Shown here: positions 31,370 to 40,854 of the stretch, one piece after another
Layout of the letters: every line of letters begins with the position of its first letter
Numbering within the stretch: position 1 is the first letter of the stretch
Notes under the pieces: generated by a model
Database searches by the model: none
Told to the model about the DNA's origin: nothing
The model's input: the letters and a program-made list of their open reading frames with translations, nothing else
Position numbers and translations under genes: made by a program
Assembly (NCBI RefSeq): GCF_964340395.1
Contig: NC_135571.1
Coordinates: 12,510,440-12,574,439, forward strand
Source of the DNA: Glandiceps talaboti
Taxonomy: Eukaryota > Hemichordata > Enteropneusta > Spengelidae
Length of the DNA: 64,000 nt
Reading direction: 5' to 3'

Positions 31370-31890
31370 GTAGAAAATACGTCCAAGTGCAAAATCAATC
31401 TTGTGACGATTTCAGGCTGAGTGAACAAAGTGTAATTATGAGTGAAATCCAAATACATGATGGCAGGTGGTCAACACAGTAATGTAAAAGAAAAAACATT
31501 AAACCTAGACATTCCCTTTCACAACACAATACGACGAGGACTTTAATTTCAAAAATACAATATATGGCTTCGTCATGTCCGCTATATATCAAAGTGGAGA
31601 TCTCAATTTTATTGTTCTTTTGGCAGGACAGGAAATACTATTGATGGAGTATGTACTATGTGTATGAAAGTAATAGCTTATTTTTGTAACGGGTTTGATA
31701 CTGTAATTAACATGACAAAATACAACTTCAAGATCATGTATTGAGAGTCTGTAAGAACTACAAATATAGTTACACCTCAATGATTCCTGCATGTAAAATC
31801 ATTTCTAAATGTTTGTTTTAAAATTTAAGGACACAAACTGTTGAAAACTCCAGTAGCTGTATGACATAATCCAACATACAAATGCAAGTG
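31370..31890. other. No gene called
   Basis: Frames on the minus strand (31395-31592 and 31589-31792) have no splice or motif support. Confidence 0.3.
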
Positions 31891-31899
31891 TGCATAACT

Positions 31900-32025
31900 C
31901 TGGCTATTTGTACAAATGTTTTTGGTGTTCTTGAGTCCCTACATGCTTTCACGAGTGTAGCAAGTGAAAGTGCTGCAGAAAACACACACCTTGATAAGTG
32001 CAAATACAATATGAGTACCACCAAC
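31900..32025 (-). mobile_element. Composite octamer/palindrome element, palindromic-end fragment
   Basis: TTTCACGAGTGTAGCAAGTG and AAAGTGCTGCAGAAAACAC match the centre of the palindromic end at 53525-53720. Confidence 0.6.
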
Positions 32026-32129
32026 AATCAATATTAAACTCTTGCATGCCATTGGAAAAGTTTCATGTTTTCAAAGAAACAGCACATTTCACATCTTAAC
32101 GTGAAATGCACGTCAGAAATAAAATAAAC

Positions 32130-32440
32130 TTTTGCTCGTACTTTTTTCAAGAAAACACAAACCCATTGTCTGTTAAAGCCAAGAAAATTTTTTTTGGGTC
32201 ACCATACAATTCTTTGAAATAGAGGTCAACACGATATTAAAATAAGCCATGGATTTGAGAATCCAATATGGCCGCCAAATACTCTATGAGATAAGATTGT
32301 CGATTTCCTTGAAAACAAGACGATGAACCCCAAATTTCTTTTATTTGTTTCAAAAGTACCAGAAGTAAGTTTTCATATGGCAAAGTTTGGAGAGATTTTA
32401 AGGACTTTCATTTTCAGTAAAATTTGTGCCTGAGGTGCAG
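32130..32440. repeat. Dispersed repeat family G, copy 2
   Basis: Direct copy of 26150-26450, including ATATGGCCGCCAAATAC, TTTCCTTGAAAACAAGACGA and GTTTTCATATGGCAAAGTTT. Confidence 0.7.
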
Positions 32441-32473
32441 TCTGCCTTTTATAAAAAACACTACCGTGCATAT

Positions 32474-32659
32474 CAATCTGATTAAAATCTGATGTAGATG
32501 TTGGCTAATCATTCTTGGGCTTGAGTTCAGATATTGAGGAGGTGGGCCATCAAGATGAAAACGTAAACATGTATCACGAAGGTCAATTGAAGCAAAAATA
32601 ACAAGGTAAAATAACAATGAATGATTAGCCGACATCTACATCGGATTTTAATCAGATTG
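32474..32659. mobile_element. MITE family J (186 bp, 40-bp inverted ends)
   Basis: CAATCTGATTAAAATCTGAT to GGCTAATCATTC and its complement GAATGATTAGCC to AATCAGATTG, with about two mismatches in 40 bases. No target duplication identified. Confidence 0.85.
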
Positions 32660-32689
32660 CCGCACATCTTGAGTTTATGTTCACGATAC

Positions 32690-32765
32690 AATCACACACA
32701 CACACATCTGTATTGCACTGCAGTACGTAAAAATGTAGTATGCTTGTGCACCTGTGCAATGAGTA
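32690..32765. mobile_element. Composite element fragment (84-bp unit)
   Basis: GTATTGCACTGCAGT and GTGCACCTGTGCAATGAG match a single unit of the array at 55369-56225. Confidence 0.5.
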
Positions 32766-33054
32766 ATAACACCTCCATCTAATTTTTACATACTTTTTTC
32801 TGTTAATTATGTTTATACTAGCTGTCAAACTAAATATGATTAGTTGTCATCAAATGCTATCAACAATCTATAAATTCACACGTTGTTGATGAGTAGTGTG
32901 AACTCTTTATGCACATTGTCAATCCAGTGTGCATACCCACAGTAGTTACCATCACTATACATTGTATGTACAGTAGACAGGTAATTAAATACAAAAATGA
33001 ATAATTTGCAGAGATGACTAGGTGATACTAATATTGTAAGTATCACACCAAGTT

Positions 33055-33605
33055 GTAGTTGTGGATGTATATGTGGACAGCACTAGTAAGGGTGAAGACT
33101 GTTGATATGTATGCTGTGGTTGTGTACATGTGGGCAGCACTAGTAAGGGTGAAGACCGTTGATATGTATGCTGTGGTTGTGTACGTGTATGGACAGCACT
33201 AGTAAGGGTGAAGACTGTTGATATGTATGCTGTGGTTGTGTATACATGTGGGCAGCACTAGTAGGGTGAAGACCGTTGATATGTATGCTGTGGTTGTGTA
33301 CATGTAGTGTGTGGACAGCACTAGTAAGGGTGAAGACTGTTGATATGTATGCTGTGGTCACATGTGTACGTGTGTGGGCAGCACTAGTAAGGGTGAAGAC
33401 TGTTGATATGTATGCTGTGGTCACATGTGTATGTGTGTGGGCAGCACTAGTAAGGGTGACGACCGTTGATATACTGTATGCTGTGGTTGTATGTTGTATA
33501 CATGTGGACAGCACTAGTAAGGGTGAAGACCGTTGATATGTATGCTGTGGTTGTGTACATGTGGACAGCACTAGTAAGGGTGAAGACTGTTGATATGTAT
33601 GCTAA
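33055..33605. repeat. 60-bp minisatellite, nine to ten units
   Basis: GCACTAGTAAGGGTGAAGAC and GTTGATATGTATGCTGTGGT repeat with spacing 57-67 bp (starts near 33081, 33138, 33197, 33256, 33319, 33382, 33445, 33512 and 33569). Length differences are in a GT-rich linker. Confidence 0.95.
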
Positions 33606-33734
33606 TGATAAAGACACATTAATTGTTATTAAATGTAGAAATACTATACTTTTAATTTGGTTATCAATCATTCGTCTGAATTTATAATTCATTAAATTTC
33701 TATGACTAGATAAGTTACATAAATGACACAGTGC

Positions 33735-33985
33735 TTTTTGCTAAGGTTGGGGAACCCTGGTAACAGAAAGGGAGAAAGGGGTAAAAATGGCAGTGTTTCC
33801 CCATAGAGTCTATGGTAACTTTGTTTGGGAACCCAGGTAAAATGACATGGGATTTCCAATAACAGAAAGGGAGAAAGGGGTAAAATGGCAGTGTTTCCCC
33901 ATAGAGTCTATGGTAATTTTGTTTCAGAACCCAGGTAAAATGACATCAAACCCTGGTAGATTTTACCTACTTACCGCTCTTCACC
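33735..33985. mobile_element. Dispersed repeat family D, copy with internal duplication
   Basis: GCTAAGGTTGGGGAACCCTG begins the copy and AGATTTTACCTACTTACCGC ends it. AACAGAAAGGGAGAAAGGGG to GTCTATGGTAA is duplicated. Confidence 0.65.
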
Positions 33986-33989
33986 CTTT

Positions 33990-34445
33990 TTAAAAAAAAA
34001 AAAATATTCAACAGTGTTGAACAATTACAATTAAAAATTAAAAAGCATTGGGGAAAAAAATAAATTGGGAGCTCACTTTCCTCCTATGTTCTCCAATATT
34101 CCTCTTGTCACTGTTATAAGAAGTTAGATGTAGGAAATATAATATTCCATATGTGTGAACCAAAAATATAACATTCATTTCAAATTCTACTTTTTCAATC
34201 CAAGAATGATAGAATTATGCTAAAGTCCCCTTCTATAGGTAAAATGTCACCTTTTGAAAATAAGAGACACTGAAATGTTAACTAAACAATGTTCACTGAT
34301 ATGCCCTTATCTTTTTTGTTTTCAAAAATGCAACTAAGAATATAGCTAAATACTTACGTGCATTTATTTTTGGGGGTGGGAAACGACACTTTTTTGACTT
34401 TTAACATACATGCCATTTTCAGCTACTTACCCTTATCTTTATCTT
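33990..34445. other. No gene called
   Basis: A GTAAGTATTTAG donor-like site on the minus strand near 34341 follows an open frame (KKCRFPPPKINA) but has no adequate acceptor. Otherwise AT-rich. Confidence 0.3.
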
Positions 34446-34450
34446 TGTTC

Positions 34451-35145
34451 AACAGTGCAGTCTACGCCCTTACAAAACCACAAAATGCTGTTTTTAACTA
34501 AAAAGTTCTGGGTGTGTCATGGAAATGAAGAAATCCAGACTCAGTCAGCATAGATTAGGCTACTACGACAATAGGAAATATTATTGTAAACATCTTGAAA
34601 ATTTGATCTCCTTTTAGGCCTAACAGTGCTGTCTACGCACTTACAAAACTGTAACATGCTGTTTTTAACTAAAATGTTCTGGGTATGTCATGGAAATGAA
34701 CGAATCCAGACTCAGTCAGCATAGATTAGGCTACTATTACAATAGGAAATATTATTGTAAACATCTTGAAAATTTGATCTTCTTTTAGGCCTAACAGTGC
34801 AGTCTACGCCCTTACAAAACTGTAACATGCTGTTTTTAACTAAAATGTTCTGGGTGTGTTATGAAAATGAAGGAATCCAGACTCAGTCAGCATAGATTAG
34901 GCTACTATTACAATAGGAAATATTATTGTAAACATCTTGAAAATTTGATCTTCTTTTAGGCCTAACAGTGCAGTCTACGCCCTTACAAAACTGTAACATG
35001 CTGTTTTTAACTAAAATGTTCAGGGTGTATTATGAAAATGAAGGAATCCAGACTCAGTCAGCATAGATTAGGCTACTATTACAATAGGAAATATTATTGT
35101 AAACATTTTGAAAGTTTGATCTTCTTTTTAGGGCCTAATGAAAAA
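34451..35145. repeat. 171-bp tandem repeat, four units
   Basis: AACAGTGCAGTCTACGCCCT or a variant starts at 34451, 34622, 34793 and 34964, exactly 171 bp apart each time. Units share CAGACTCAGTCAGCATAGAT and ATTTGATCTTCTTTTAGGCC. The unit end is a good splice-acceptor sequence, but no frame supports exons. Confidence 0.95.
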
Positions 35146-35161
35146 AAATACCGCCAATGGC

Positions 35162-36467
35162 GTTGTAGCACAACTGTAGTTTTTAAAAATGTTTATCCAT
35201 ATGCTAGTCTATGCTAACAATAGGTGTTTATTTGCTGAATAACTATCCAGTTGCCTATCCAACCATGTTGCTATCTTTACGATAAATGCTATCATTTGGC
35301 TGTTGCTATGGGCGTGGTCATGTTGTTAGATATATTTGCATACATTTGTGTATGTTTTTGTTCACTTGTGTATGAATTCCTGATATTGTCTTTGCAATAT
35401 ACGTGATCATTTGGCTGTTGCTATGGGCGTGGTCTTGTTGCTAGGAAAATTTACATACATTTTTTGAATGTTTATTCAATTGTCTATTAAACCCTGTTGT
35501 TATCTTTGTGAAATACACCACCGTTTGGCTGTTGCTATGGGCGTGGTCATGGTTACTAGGGTATTTGCATACATTTTTTAAATGTTAATTCATCTGTCTT
35601 TCTATTCCTGTTGTTATCTTTGCAATATACGTGATTATTTGGCTGTTGTTATGGGCGTGGTCTTGTTGCTATGCAAATTTACATACATTTTTTGGATGTT
35701 TATTCAATTATCTATTAAACCCTGTTGTTATCTTTGTGAAATACACCACCGTTTGGCTGTTGCTATGGGCGTGGTCATGGTTGCTAGGGTATTTGCATAC
35801 ATTTTTTGAATGTTTACTCACTTGCTTACCAGATGATGTTGTTATTTGACCAAAATATACTGCCATTTGGTTGTTGCTAAGGGCGTGGTCATGGTCGCTA
35901 GGGCCAATTTTGTCAAAATGTTTTTAAGAAAATCTGCAGAATAACAGTTTCAGAAACATCTCGCCAACTTTCAGACTAATTGACCAAGTACTTTTTGAGA
36001 TATAAGTTTTTGACCAAAAATGAACATTTTTACACCTAATTTGCATATCACTCATGGAATCATGGTAAGCTTAATATTTCTTCGTCCATACATCCCTAGA
36101 TACATTCCCATTAAATTTCAGCCCAATCTGCTCAGTAGTTTTAGAATAATAGATTTTTAACCAAAAAGACACATTTTTAGCCCTAATTTGCATATCACTG
36201 ATGGAATCATCCCGTCATGAACAAATCTTACTTTACACCCCCTTAAGAATGTTCCCACCAAATTTCGCACCAATCTGCCCAGTAGTTTCTGAGTTTAAGT
36301 TTTTTGACCAAAAATCACATTTTTTGACCCAAATCACACACCTGTGATGCGATCATTTCGATTTGAACAATTTCCCAACTAGACACCCAAAGTAATGGAC
36401 CCACCAAATATCGTGGCAATCGGTTCAGCGGTTTTTGACTTTAAGTTGTTTACACACACACACACAT

Positions 36468-36506
<39 letters not shown>

Positions 36507-36548
36507 GACAGACGCCGGGCGATCCCTATAGCACTACTGAACAAGTTC
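35162..36548 (+). mobile_element. Composite non-autonomous element, about 1.4 kb, with 114-bp array
   Basis: The left end TAGCACAACTGTAG and right end CAGTTGTGCTA are inverted. Inside are six units of 114-115 bp (GGCTGTTGCTATGGGCGTGG at 35298, 35413, 35527, 35641, 35755 and a variant at 35869), then AT-rich degenerate repeats with CTAATTTGCATATCACT, then (CA)n, CAGACAGACAGACGCCGGGC and a terminal hairpin (AGCACTACTGAAC with GTTCAGTTGTGCT). The hairpin followed by CTAA resembles a Helitron 3' end, but the left inverted repeat does not fit Helitrons. Confidence 0.65.
36451..36514. repeat. (CA)n then (CAGA)n
   Basis: CA run interrupted once by TC, ending in CAGACAGACAGACG; part of the composite element at 35162-36548. 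Confidence 0.9.
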
Positions 36549-36554
36549 AGTTGT

Positions 36555-36910
36555 GCTAAAAAATCGAATGGTGCCGATTACGCTCTATTTTAGAACAGGT
36601 GGGGAAAATAGATTTATGTTATTTCATTATATATTTTTTCTGTGTGAGTGTCTAGTTCAGGTTTTCCATTGTATTCCAAATGGTCTCAGTGTTTATTTTT
36701 TCCTATCAGATGTACAGCCATTACAGATTGGAAGAGCAGTTTTATTTTGTCTTTTTAAGTTGATGTCAGTTTCTGCATCCGCTATTCTCATGAGACTTCA
36801 CAATTTTATTATTTTTGTCTTGAATACATAAAAAAAGTTTAGATTCAGCAATGAAAAGCTAGGTGGGGTCAGGTAACTGGAACCAACAATTATTTGTTTT
36901 TTGGCCTTAG
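36555..36910. mobile_element. Inverted-repeat element family B, copy 3
   Basis: Starts ATCGAATGGTGCCGATTAC right after the composite element and ends GGTAACTGGAACC-like then TTTTTTGGCCTTAG. Interior TGTACAGCCATTACAGATTG and AAAGCTAGGTGGGGTC match the family. Confidence 0.75.
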
Positions 36911-37021
36911 ACATGGGAAAAAGTGACTTATGTACTCTGAAATAAAAAGAATAAAGAGAAAATACTACAATTACTACCATATAATAACTATAATAATAAT
37001 TAGTATATTTTTATAACTCTC

Positions 37022-37345
37022 ATGCTGTATTCAAAGCATTTTATAATTACAACTCATGGCATGGACCTATAGTATCACAATGGCACTTTATACTACCTCA
37101 ACTCCCTGGGAGAATACTATTCATCGCAGCCTCCTCAAGCATACAGAAAAAATTCACCTTTCAGCCTTTATCCTACCAGGTCCCTAATTATACAGCTGGG
37201 TTGACTGCGGCATAATAATGGATTTTTTCTTGCCTAGGGCCTAGGGACTTTAGCTATTCAGAAACAAATGACTGTGGTGAGGCTTGAACCTGCAACCTGG
37301 CAATTCTAAGCTGGCTGCTCTAACCATTTCACCAGTAATAATGTT
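37022..37345 (-). mobile_element. SINE family 2, full copy with tRNA-like head
   Basis: On the minus strand the head has TGGTGAAATGGTTAGAGC (A-box region) and GCAGGTTCAAGCCTCACC (B-box), about 35 bases apart. The body contains TACAGCTGGGTTGAC, CCTACCAGGTCCCTAATTAT and CCTCAACTCCCTGGGAG (plus-strand spelling). Which SINE superfamily the body belongs to cannot be settled here. Confidence 0.75.
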
Positions 37346-37479
37346 TACTGACGGACAACTTCCATTTGGTGACACTTTGTGTGACAGGAAGCTACATACA
37401 ATAATACAGCTGCTTCATCATAGCCATTAAATATTAACAATATGAGATTATAGTAATATTAGCATCACATAGTTTATGC

Positions 37480-37840
37480 AATTATTGCAAACATAGTATA
37501 ATGTGTCATGTATGCAAAGAAAATAGCTTTTATGTCATTTACGAAATTGCTGTTATCTTAACTTATAATGTGTCACTTGTATGCAAATTAAAATAACTTG
37601 TTTTATGAAATTGCTGTTATCTTAACTTATAATGTGCCACTTGTATGCAAATTAAAATAACTTTTTTTGTCATTTATAAAATTCTGTTATCTTAACTTAT
37701 ATTTTGTCACGTATGCACAGAAAATAACTTTTATATCATTTATGAAATTGCTGCTATCTTAACTTATATTGTCACTTGTATGCAAATTAAAATAACTTTT
37801 CATGTCATTTATGCTGTTGTTGCAATCTTAGTATAATATG
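37480..37840. repeat. 75-bp tandem repeat, about five units
   Basis: TATCTTAACTTATAATGTGT, CACTTGTATGCAAATTAAAA and TAACTTTT repeat with small length changes; each full unit holds an octamer-like ATGCAAAT. Confidence 0.85.
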
Positions 37841-37984
37841 TCACTCATGAAAAAGAAAAATTATTACAAGAAAAGTAGAGACAGCAATATTACTGTTTAA
37901 TAGCAGAAGTTGATATACATTATGCATGTACCTTTAGGCTATACTAATTATTTGCAATCAACAGATCTACCTTTAAGAAAAACA

Positions 37985-38270
37985 ATTATCACATAAGCAG
38001 AGATTACTTGCACTGGTGTGCACACATACTAGTGGTATTTGCATACCTGCTTGCAAATGATATGCAAATGAGTACGCAGTCGTTTGCTACACACAAAATT
38101 GCTGTATGATTTTTATGGAAATTTGTCGCTTCAGATATGTATTAACAACAGAACCCCATGCCATACGAGTTCCAGTGTGCGTATTCAGGAATATTTGCAC
38201 TCATGTTTGCAGTGTTTTATGCTGCACTTGAATGGGAATTTTCTCTTAGTTCAAATTTCAAAATAACAGA
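37985..38270 (+). mobile_element. Composite octamer/palindrome element, copy
   Basis: One 84-bp-type unit (ACTTGCACTGGTGTGCACAC, ACTAGTGGTATTTGC), then GCAAATGATATGCAAATGAG (paired octamers), then ACAGAACCCCATGCCATACG and the left part of the palindromic end. Confidence 0.75.
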
Positions 38271-38424
38271 TCTGGGCATATGACATAAAACATCGGTAAT
38301 AATTGGTAAAATTACACAGTTGCAAAGCATATCTGTGAATGTATATTAAATATATTCGTTATTTTTATAGTACTTTCTCACACATAATAATTTTTCTTTT
38401 TCATGAGTGACACATTATACTAAG

Positions 38425-38735
38425 ATTTCAACACTTTATAATTAATACCTTGGCATGGACCTAAGTTACGACCTTCACACTTTCTCAACTCTTTGGGGAA
38501 CACACAATCACATGCAGCCTCTATAAACACATTCACATTGCAACTGCTAACCTACCAGGTCCCTCAATTATACAACTGGTTTGACTGGGACACAATCAGT
38601 GGTTCAAATCTTGCACAAGGACTTTAGCCATTCAGATGACAGCTGTGAGGCTTGAACCTGCAACCTGCCAATTCCAAGCTATCCACTCTAACTTTAAGTC
38701 TAACCATTTGACCACCATGACTTTTAACACTAACT
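38425..38735 (-). mobile_element. SINE family 2, copy with tRNA-like head
   Basis: Head on the minus strand: TGGTCAAATGGTTAGAC, a short insertion, then GCAGGTTCAAGCCTCACAG. Body: CTACCAGGTCCCTCAATTAT and TTTCTCAACTCTTTGGGGAA (plus spelling). More diverged than the 37-kb copy. Confidence 0.75.
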
Positions 38736-38739
38736 CATT

Positions 38740-39765
38740 ACAGCTGTTTAAAGGCCCGGGCAGTGAAAACAAATGACACTTTCTCTACTTTCCATCAATT
38801 ACAATACAAAAACACTTAAATGTTTAAAATTCTTATTTTACAAATTTACACAACTGTAATTCTTCATACTACAAATGCATCCATACCATTAGGGATAAAA
38901 CGGGGTGGTACAATTATAGATTTTCACAGAACTAATTTTTTAAGACTTAGATTTTACTAAAAATACTTTCCATTTAATTATATCACATGTTAGTCAATGA
39001 GTAAAGTAATTAACGCTAATAAAACAATTTTTATTTGAAATAGGATTAGGATTATTGGTTGATTCATCCTTAATGCAAATAACGACTGTAGCAATGATTA
39101 TACATCCAATAAATCATGTCTATACATTACCAATATGGCATGGCCTTTACAAGTGAATTTCTGTAGATTACTGCTATTATTAAACTTCCATTATTATCGG
39201 TCAATCTACTAATCTTGCCTTCTTGGCTTTCATTGCCTCAGGTCAAAGATAACAAATGCCAAGCCTTGTCATAGAGAGAGCTACAAATAATCTGCTGTGC
39301 TGTGTTTGCAATAAATCTGTCATTTTTACAACAACAGTTCGTAACATTTATAACTACTCTGTCTAAACTTGAAGTTATTCCATATATATCTACACTAATT
39401 TGGTTCATTTAATACATCAAAATAAACACCTTCTGTCCTAACTAGAAAATTAACACAAAACTTCATTAAAATTACTTTAAGAACTGCATACTCGACTTTA
39501 AGTAACGACGATCGAACATGTAAAATGTTGAATATCATATGGTTTGGACAGGGTAAGAGTTGCAAATATTTAAATATTTAGATACATTGTACAATTGTTC
39601 AGATAACAAAATTCAAATTCAATTTGTAGCTCAAAGTATCGTATTATATTTTGATACATCATATGTAACATTTCGATACACAGTAACACTATTTCGATAC
39701 ACTACACACTACCTTGCTACATTGTGTATACATTGTATCTGATACATGGGTATATGGTAATATTT
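38740..39765. other. Unique-looking DNA, no gene called
   Basis: About 1 kb without recognised repeats, the longest such stretch here. It could hold regulatory sequence or an exon I cannot see. Confidence 0.35.
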
Positions 39766-39770
39766 CTTAC

Positions 39771-39840
39771 CGCAAATCGTTCTGTCCAACTTTTCTTCGC
39801 AATGGATAATTGCAATTACACAACTTTCAAATCCACAAAA
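39771..39840 (-). CDS. Candidate 70-nt coding exon, cysteine-rich
   Basis: On the minus strand the acceptor-like GGCTCTTTACAATTGGAG is followed by 70 bases and a good donor, GCG|GTAAGAAAT. One frame is open from phase 0 and reads FCGFESCVIAIIHCEEKLDR then TIC, with one spare base. The frame is also open 27 bases upstream of the acceptor to an in-frame TAA. Four cysteines in 23 residues hint at an extracellular or zinc-binding protein, but no family is recognised. Confidence 0.35.
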
Positions 39841-39849
39841 CTCCAATTG

Positions 39850-40850
39850 TAAAGAGCCTTGTTAATTTCACGAAACCACAATTACATGAAATGTGACTTT
39901 TGGATATCTTGTTATGCAGAGGTGGAAACGTACATGACTAGTCACTTTACTCAGGCTCACTTCAACACTTACACATATGGCTGTTCTTTTATTATACTCC
40001 CCTCCCTCTGAAACTGATGAATAAATTGTTCTAAAAAGAGAGCAAAGCACTTTTCAATCAGCGTATCATTTTACCCTCATCTCATTTCCAAATGCCCAAT
40101 TCAGAAAAAATAATCTTTTATCAAATTTATTTTGACCTTACTGTCAAATTTTTATAATAAAGGTCAATATTTATCTCCACACGATTATCCTACTAAAACG
40201 GGAAAATTTTTCAAAAAGCCAGTAGACACGCTTAGTTTCAGTGGAATCAAAACAAGAGTTGACACATTTATCAATAACATGTTTGATAGCTTACAATTTG
40301 TCTCCTTAGTTTTGATAAAGTATGCATAATATGAATTCAGCCAAATATCACTGAACATAACAATATGCATTTACACAGACAGGAACTTTCACAATGGGGG
40401 TAAAGGATGACAAGGACACCAGATAACTTGAAAGAACAGGAAAGTTATTAGTGTGCAAACACCTGCCAGCTTTCAGTGTATGAAACGTATCAAAACGTAG
40501 TTGAGGCAGGAATAAATAAAATAACACCAAGGAGAGGAACTTCTTTGCAGGAAAGTGATAAGCTTAGGACACAGTGAGTGACTGAAAATTCATACAACAT
40601 TTAAACTTGTACTAGCGGTAACTGGAATGCTTTGAAACTGCTTTGTAACTGATAATTGCATTTGTACATATAGTAATCGTAATACTGTATGTACACCCTG
40701 TACTATGAGTTTGGAATCACCTGTTGGAACACATATTTGTGTAGCAGTACATGTATATGGTACAATCCACTTGATTTTTGGGTGAGGAATTTCAAACTAT
40801 ACGAATTAATGGCATTTTAACAATTTTCAGTGATGATATAAGTGGTTGCC
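39850..40850. other. Unique-looking DNA; two uncalled frames
   Basis: A plus-strand frame ending at 40329 (NKGQYLSPHDYPTKTGKFF, KKPVDTLSFSGIKTRVDTF) and a minus-strand frame at 39868-40050 look protein-like in composition but lack convincing splice sites. At 40605-40640 TACTAGCGGTAACTGGAATG resembles sequences near 60010 and 60540. Confidence 0.3.
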
Positions 40851-40854
40851 TGAT

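Noticed and set aside
33140-33692. 143-codon frame over the 60-bp minisatellite
   Set aside because: Repeat translation, open on both strands in part.
34451-35145. Alpha-satellite because of the 171-bp period
   Set aside because: Only the length coincides; sequence is unrelated, there are just four units, and the genome is evidently not primate.
40132-40329. 65-codon plus-strand frame (SPHDYPTKTGKFFKKPVDTL)
   Set aside because: It looks somewhat protein-like, but the region also has open frames on the minus strand and no donor or strong acceptor was found.
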